Source: Methanoregulaceae archaeon
GTDB lineage: Archaea > Halobacteriota > Methanomicrobia > Methanomicrobiales > Methanospirillaceae
Length of the DNA: 17,959 nucleotides
NCBI GenBank assembly: GCA_025453715.1
Contig: JALOPT010000010.1
Span: 1 to 17,959 of the forward strand
Direction: 5' to 3'
Numbering within the stretch: position 1 is the stretch's first letter; every line of letters starts with the position of its first letter. Below are positions 14,986 through 17,959 of this stretch, one piece after another. Under the pieces are notes generated by a model, which saw only the letters and a list, made by a program, of their open reading frames with translations, had not been told where the DNA came from and ran no database searches. Both the position numbers and the translations under genes were made by a program.

Positions 14986-15795
14986 TTAACACCTGCTTTC
15001 ACAATCGAATGCTTTCATTGGGTCATTCCCTGCGGCCCTGTTACATTCCTCCACGCATGAGACACATTTCGAGTATCCCTCCTGTTTCACCACGCTGCAG
15101 GACCCGTTGATCTTCTGGCAGGACGCGAGGCCCCGGCACTTGTCACCCAGCTGGTACTCCATGGTGCACATTTCCACGACATCCGGGCCGCAGCTGATCT
15201 CCATGCCATGACAGTTTTGTATCCCGCATGCTGCCTGTTCGATCACCGCCGTATCAGTATTTTCCCAGTTGATGTGGAGGTCTTTCCAGGCGATGGTCCC
15301 GTTCCCTCCATGGGTCCTTGGAGGTGTTTTTATGATAAGGCGGACAGTCACGGGTGGTTTTGTTTTTCCCATGTCATCCGGGGAATACGTCCAGTAGATC
15401 GTTGGATCGCTCGTATCGATGCTTTCATTGTATTGGGTTACCTTGCCATCTGTTGCATTCCAGCTGACAAAATACCCATAACTGGTATTCCAGCTGAATA
15501 CGACTGGCCCGGACCTGGTATACTGCGGGGTCAGGCCGATCCCGACCGTGGACGACATCAGGGGGCTGTACTTTTGAGGCGATGCCAGGATTGAAATGTC
15601 CATCTGAACTGGCGTTGTAAGTGGAAGTGCGGTACCTGTTACGGAAGGTGTTACCGGGGTTGTCACCGGTTGTGTGACAGGTGTGGTGTCGATTGGCGCA
15701 GGTATGGGTATTCCGCCCGGCTTTTCTGTCGTGCAGCCGGTGAACAGGATTGCGAGGATGAGGAGTATTCCCGGCAGGGCAATGAATGGTTTCAT
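14986..15795 (-). CDS. Lipoprotein with Thr/Pro linker and 12-Cys C-terminal domain
   Basis: The 269-residue product has a lipobox (LFTGC, Cys21) and a Thr/Pro/Val-rich linker (about 25-65) that is probably glycosylated or extended. A beta-rich domain with Trp/Asn/Thr-rich strands (about 70-180) follows. The C-terminal 80 residues contain 12 cysteines (ACGIQNC, CGPDVVEMC, CRGLASC, CVSCVEEC and so on). The even number and extracellular location suggest six disulphides. I do not recognise the domain. It opens the minus-strand three-gene run, with a TATA-like box about 33 bases upstream. The bulk is unknown; the lipoprotein call is firm. Confidence 0.78.
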   Translation of the reverse strand: MKPFIALPGILLILAILFTGCTTEKPGGIPIPAPIDTTPVTQPVTTPVTPSVTGTALPLTTPVQMDISILASPQKYSPLMSSTVGIGLTPQYTRSGPVVFSWNTSYGYFVSWNATDGKVTQYNESIDTSDPTIYWTYSPDDMGKTKPPVTVRLIIKTPPRTHGGNGTIAWKDLHINWENTDTAVIEQAACGIQNCHGMEISCGPDVVEMCTMEYQLGDKCRGLASCQKINGSCSVVKQEGYSKCVSCVEECNRAAGNDPMKAFDCESRC

Positions 15796-15827
15796 GGTAT
15801 GGTGATTCCCGTGTGGTATGAAAAAGG

Positions 15828-15838
15828 TATTTTATTTG
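15828..15838 (-). promoter_or_regulatory. TATA-like box for the lipoprotein gene
   Basis: CAAATAAAATA on the minus strand ends 33 bases before the ATG at 15795, giving a short leader at standard spacing. The 174-base divergent region also serves the thioesterase gene, for which I see no clear box. Confidence 0.35.
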
Positions 15839-15969
15839 TTTTTTCGTATGGACAAATGGGAAATGATCCACTATTCAAACCCGGCTTAACCCTTGCTGCT
15901 GACCGTTGTTTCCATTTCCCCGTAACCTTCATCCCTCCCCCGTCCCATGTGTACCTGAAGGATACCCGC

Positions 15970-16365
15970 ATGAATTCCACCGACCCGTTCTTTGAAAAGG
16001 ACACATGGGCAAAAGAGGCAGCTATCGAACTTCTGGATGTCTCACCAGGTAAGGCGAAGGTGCAGATGAAGGTCGAAGAGCGGCATATGAACAGCCACGG
16101 TACCGTGCACGGCGGTGCCATTTTCACCCTTGCCGATACTGCGTTCGCCCTCGCCTCCAACTCCCGCGGGGTCCCGGCAGCTGCCATCAATGCCCATATC
16201 TCGTACGTGAAGTCAGCCTCTGGCGGGACCCTGTATGCAGATGCAGAGGAGTTCTCGATCAGCCCGAAGATCGCTACCTATACCGTGACGGTAACCGACG
16301 ATACCGGGGAGAAGATTGCAATTTTCCAGGGTATGGTATACCGCAAAACCCCGCGACGATCATAG
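15970..16365 (+). CDS. PaaI-type hotdog-fold thioesterase
   Basis: From the ATG at 15970 the product is 131 residues, the normal length for PaaI-family acyl-CoA thioesterases. The family motif is clear: HMNSHGTVHGGAIFTLADTA, with the catalytic-site Gly/Asp region on the hotdog helix. NAHISYVKSASGG and the terminal TVTVTDDTGEKIAIFQGMVY strands follow. The start is fixed by GAAGGA (15957-15962) seven bases upstream; the frame is open further 5' but lacks an SD there. It hydrolyses small or aromatic acyl-CoA esters in characterised relatives; the substrate here is unknown. The DUF504 gene follows 63 bases later on the same strand. Confidence 0.88.
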   Translation: MNSTDPFFEKDTWAKEAAIELLDVSPGKAKVQMKVEERHMNSHGTVHGGAIFTLADTAFALASNSRGVPAAAINAHISYVKSASGGTLYADAEEFSISPKIATYTVTVTDDTGEKIAIFQGMVYRKTPRRS

Positions 16366-16373
16366 GAAGAATC

Positions 16374-16398
16374 ATTCCTGCCCCTTCCTTTCAGGAAT
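16374..16398 (+). repeat. Intercistronic hairpin
   Basis: ATTCCTG (16374-16380) and CAGGAAT (16392-16398) form a perfect seven-base stem with an 11-base pyrimidine-rich loop, between the thioesterase and DUF504 genes. No T-run follows, so it is more likely an mRNA processing or stability element than a terminator. Confidence 0.3.
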
Positions 16399-16428
16399 AC
16401 GAGAGTATCTGCACGGTGATGAGGAACG

Positions 16429-16683
16429 ATGAGGACGAGCCATTCGCTGCTCCTGAAGTATTTCCATGATCCCCGGTACTCGTTTGACCGTGTCGAGGTC
16501 TGGTATATTGACCGTGGGGCACAGAATGACCGCTCCTCTGTGACAGGGGGACAGATTGTAAACCTGGATGCCTATTATTTCGAGCGTGAGTCCCCGTTTG
16601 GAACAACAGCCATCCCCTATCACCGGATTACCCGGGTCCTGTATGATGGAGAACCGGTATGGATCAGGGGCACAACTTCATGA
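16429..16683 (+). CDS. UPF0248 (DUF504) family protein
   Basis: This 84-residue product is the standard size for DUF504, a small archaeal and phage-related family of unknown function. Diagnostic segments are DPRYSFDRVEVWYIDRGA, the central strand and GTTAIPYHRITRVLYDGEPVW, all in the usual order. The ATG at 16429 has a textbook SD, GGTGAT (16415-16420), eight bases upstream. It is the second gene after the thioesterase and is followed by a T-run (16719-16724) before the tRNA. Some relatives are linked to RNA metabolism genes, but no activity can be read from this sequence. Confidence 0.85.
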   Translation: MRTSHSLLLKYFHDPRYSFDRVEVWYIDRGAQNDRSSVTGGQIVNLDAYYFERESPFGTTAIPYHRITRVLYDGEPVWIRGTTS

Positions 16684-16718
16684 ACACACGTGCCCCTGCA
16701 ATGTTCCAAGGCACCACC

Positions 16719-16724
16719 TTTTTT
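16719..16724 (+). terminator. T6 run after DUF504 gene, before tRNA
   Basis: Six Ts lie 35 bases after the DUF504 stop and 26 bases before the tRNA. The run may end the protein transcript or be part of the tRNA promoter; the spacing permits either. Confidence 0.3.
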
Positions 16725-16750
16725 ACCGACCAATGACAATTTAGTATGGC

Positions 16751-16823
16751 GCCTCAGTGGCTTAGTTGGCAGAGCGGCTGACTTGTAATCAGCAGGTCCC
16801 GTGTTCAAATCACGGCTGAGGCT
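16751..16823 (+). tRNA. tRNA-Thr (anticodon UGU)
   Basis: A complete 73-base cloverleaf. The acceptor stem is GCCTCAG (16751-16757) paired with CTGAGGC (16816-16822). The D arm is GCTTAGTTGGCAGAGC, the anticodon stem GCTGA/TCAGC has loop CTTGTAA (anticodon TGT), and the T arm is CCGTG-TTCAAAT-CACGG. The discriminator is U73, as is normal for archaeal tRNA-Thr. CCA is not encoded, so it must be added after transcription. It has no intron and reads ACA (with wobble, ACG) codons. I saw no duplicate of its 3' end elsewhere in the window. Confidence 0.97.
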
Positions 16824-16894
16824 TAAAAGAGACTGTGTTCCAATCCGATGGAGAATTGGAGCATAATTTAGCGATTTTTTCTTAGAAATATTTT

Positions 16895-16906
16895 CTTTAT
16901 AAATAT
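16895..16906 (+). promoter_or_regulatory. TATA box upstream of the structured GC-rich element
   Basis: CTTTATAAATAT is the best TATA-box match in the window. It lies in an AT-rich stretch (16840-16945) between the tRNA and the GC-rich hairpin block, with no protein gene downstream on this strand. Initiation would fall at about 16925-16930. Confidence 0.5.
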
Positions 16907-16927
16907 CATGTTGAATAGGGATTTTTC

Positions 16928-17127
16928 TCATTATTTATTCCTTTGATGCATGGAAGCGCATATCCAATCGCCCCTGCGACCGACCCACCCCCACTCCCCG
17001 CCCTACCAAGCCTAAAGGGCGGGGCCACACCACCGGTGCCTCCTGTCCGCTCCCTTTCGGCTACGCGAAAGAATTTCGCCCGGCGAAATCATGGAGCGGA
17101 GGGCAGGAGGACCCCATCTCGTTTTTT
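16928..17127 (+). ncRNA. Candidate structured non-coding RNA
   Basis: A GC-rich block in AT-rich surroundings folds into strong nested stems. First stem: CCCCGCCC (16996-17003) with GGGCGGGG (17017-17024). Long closing stem: CCTCCTG plus TCCGCTCC (17039-17053) with GGAGCGGA (17093-17100) and CAGGAGG (17104-17110), leaving a GGG bulge; GGT/ACC can extend it. Inside it are two hairpins, CTTTCG/CGAAAG (17054-17071) and ATTTCG/CGAAAT (17073-17089), which make a three-way junction. A TATA box lies upstream and T6/T7 runs follow (17122-17138), so a transcript of about 200 bases is plausible. It is not a tRNA, 5S, SRP or RNase P RNA by length or motifs that I can see. The alternative is a dispersed intergenic repeat. 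The ends are inferred. Confidence 0.45.
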
Positions 17128-17138
17128 ATTGTTTTTTT
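17122..17138 (+). terminator. Double T-run after the structured element
   Basis: T6 (17122-17127) and T7 (17132-17138) follow the last stem by 12 and 22 bases. They fit a terminator on the plus strand and overlap the degenerate 3' end of the minus-strand PQQ remnant. Confidence 0.45.
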
Positions 17139-17514
17139 AATTGGCTATTCCTGATTCCGTTTGCCCAGTTTGCATAGATGTATGTCCTGGTTGTTCTTGC
17201 ATCAGATCTGAATCTAGTTATTCACTTTTCCATCGATGCTTCCCACATATATGGTGTGGTTTACACTTCCTGCATAGACGATTCCGTTCGCCATAACTGG
17301 TGGAGACTCAATGATCCCTGTTGGGTAACTCCATTTCTGGATAATTTTCGGACCCATGCCGCTGTTGTTACTGGCCCCTGTATTAGAGGTTGCAACAACT
17401 GTCAAAGGGTTCTGTGTGGGGGGGCGGGATTCGCCCCGGTATTGAAGTGGTGCACCCCGCAAACATAACAGCAACCAGGAAAACCACAATAAGAAACCCC
17501 AGATATTTCTTCAT
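17137..17514 (-). pseudogene. Frameshifted PQQ-repeat lipoprotein remnant
   Basis: An ATG at 17514, overlapping the upstream stop (TAATG), begins a clean lipoprotein signal, MKKYLGFLIVVFLVAVMFAGC (Cys21). That frame ends early at 17383. Removing one base from a run of seven Cs (17418-17424, minus strand) joins it to an open frame running to 17214. That frame encodes WSYPTGIIESPPVMANGIVY and GSIDGKV, typical of PQQ-like beta-propeller blades. Adding one base near 17214-17218 would continue into LDSDLMQEQ..., matching the usual blade ending, to a stop at 17137. Even repaired it is only about 125 residues, far shorter than a full propeller. It is either a decayed gene or two homopolymer-type sequencing errors plus truncation. 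It was the second gene after the META-domain protein. Confidence 0.6.
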
Positions 17515-17959
17515 TAACCGGTCCCCCAGGGTTCAGTGGTTCTTACGTAACTCATACTACTGCCCGCTTCTCCGTTGATAAGCATCATCGAAGTATATTC
17601 CTCATTTGTGGGATTGACAGAAACATTGTATCTTGTCGTGTTTTGCAAGGCTTGCAAATAGATAACATCATCAGTGGAGTTACTACAGGATTTCTTTGTT
17701 AAAACAAGTGGACCAATTTTAATTTGATTATTGCCCGTTAGCGTGTAATGTCCTCTGAAGCAATTGCATCCCGAAAAACCAGAAATATTTCCCTGGTCGT
17801 CAAAGCTAAGAATGTAAAAGGAGTTCCATAGATATCCCTGGAAATTTCCCCCTACACCCTTTTCCAATCGCGTGTCACCAAGATACCATGTTCCAAGCAG
17901 GTGAGAATCGATGATCTGTGTATGCTTATCAGCCCCATTGGGAATACAACTACCATTTC
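17514..17959 (-). CDS. META-domain (HslJ-like) protein, 5' end outside window
   Basis: The frame is open from the right edge to the stop at 17514, about 147 residues. It contains a META domain: LLGTWYLGDTRL at the start, FSGCNCFRGHYTLTGNNQIKI with the signature Gly-Cys-Asn turn, then IGPLVLTKKSC. Relatives are small secreted or lipoproteins, some linked to stress or aspartate-tolerance phenotypes in bacteria. An in-frame TTG at 17867 is not the start because the domain begins upstream of it. No N-terminal signal can be seen because it lies off the edge. The stop overlaps the ATG of the PQQ remnant, so both were in one transcript. Confidence 0.78.
   Translation of the reverse strand, partial: NGSCIPNGADKHTQIIDSHLLGTWYLGDTRLEKGVGGNFQGYLWNSFYILSFDDQGNISGFSGCNCFRGHYTLTGNNQIKIGPLVLTKKSCSNSTDDVIYLQALQNTTRYNVSVNPTNEEYTSMMLINGEAGSSMSYVRTTEPWGTG

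Noticed and set aside
15670..15969. Upstream extension of the thioesterase frame
   Set aside because: The extension would be antisense to the lipoprotein N-terminus and its promoter; the SD and family length both point to the ATG at 15970.
16751..16823. tRNA-Thr as an integration site
   Set aside because: No copy of the tRNA 3' end, integrase gene or other mobile-element marker is visible in the window.
16943..17140. 65-codon plus-strand frame
   Set aside because: It covers the hairpin block; the residues are Pro/Arg-rich translation of stems, and there is no SD.
17214..17489. Taking the 91-codon frame as an intact gene
   Set aside because: Its first 20 or so residues are an out-of-frame reading of the lipoprotein signal, which is clean in the frame starting at 17514.

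Overview
The window looks like a chromosomal segment of a methanogenic archaeon of the order Methanomicrobiales (a Methanoregula/Methanolinea-like organism is my best guess). The reasons are archaeal SD motifs (GGTGA, GGAGG), TATA-type promoters with several near-leaderless starts, T-run terminators, a tRNA-Thr without an encoded CCA, a UPF0248/DUF504 gene, and many zinc-ribbon, PKD, TPR and lipoprotein genes. The lineage is inferred from family content, not from a marker gene.

Layout. (1) Positions 1-1980, minus strand: the substrate-binding lipoprotein and the inner-membrane permease (cut by the left edge) of an iron(III)-type ABC importer. (2) 1981-2410: divergent intergenic region with promoters, an imperfect inverted repeat and a possible 22-residue CxxC micro-ORF. 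(3) 2411-8841, plus strand: five genes that touch or overlap and clearly form one operon. They encode a multi-TM protein with a tryptophan-rich N-terminal module, a 500-residue beta-rich unknown, an 830-residue membrane-anchored zinc phospholipase C/P1-nuclease-fold protein, a short S26B signal-peptidase-like serine protease without a transmembrane segment, and a protein with six zinc ribbons. I do not recognise this combination; it is the best candidate for an undescribed system. (4) 8975-13543, plus strand: zinc-ribbon and membrane genes. These are a zinc-ribbon/TM/beta-domain/PKD-PKD/beta-domain surface protein, a small two-TM protein, a zinc-ribbon plus PH-like protein, and a coupled pair (secreted TPR protein; four-TM protein with PH-like domain and two C-terminal ribbons). 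(5) 13582-15795, minus strand: Cys-rich lipoprotein, VOC/glyoxalase-like protein, TPR lipoprotein. (6) 15970-16683, plus strand: hotdog thioesterase and DUF504 protein. (7) 16751-16823: tRNA-Thr(UGU). (8) about 16895-17138: a TATA box, a GC-rich block of strong nested hairpins and T-runs, which together look like a structured ncRNA gene or an intergenic repeat. (9) 17137-17959, minus strand: a frameshifted PQQ-repeat lipoprotein remnant preceded by a META-domain protein cut by the right edge.

How the genes work together is known only for the iron transporter (binding protein plus permease; the ATPase is not in the window). The 2411-8841 operon reads as an envelope-associated unit: two membrane proteins, a metal-dependent hydrolase fold facing outward, a processing-type protease and a cytosolic zinc-ribbon scaffold. 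That interpretation is inference.
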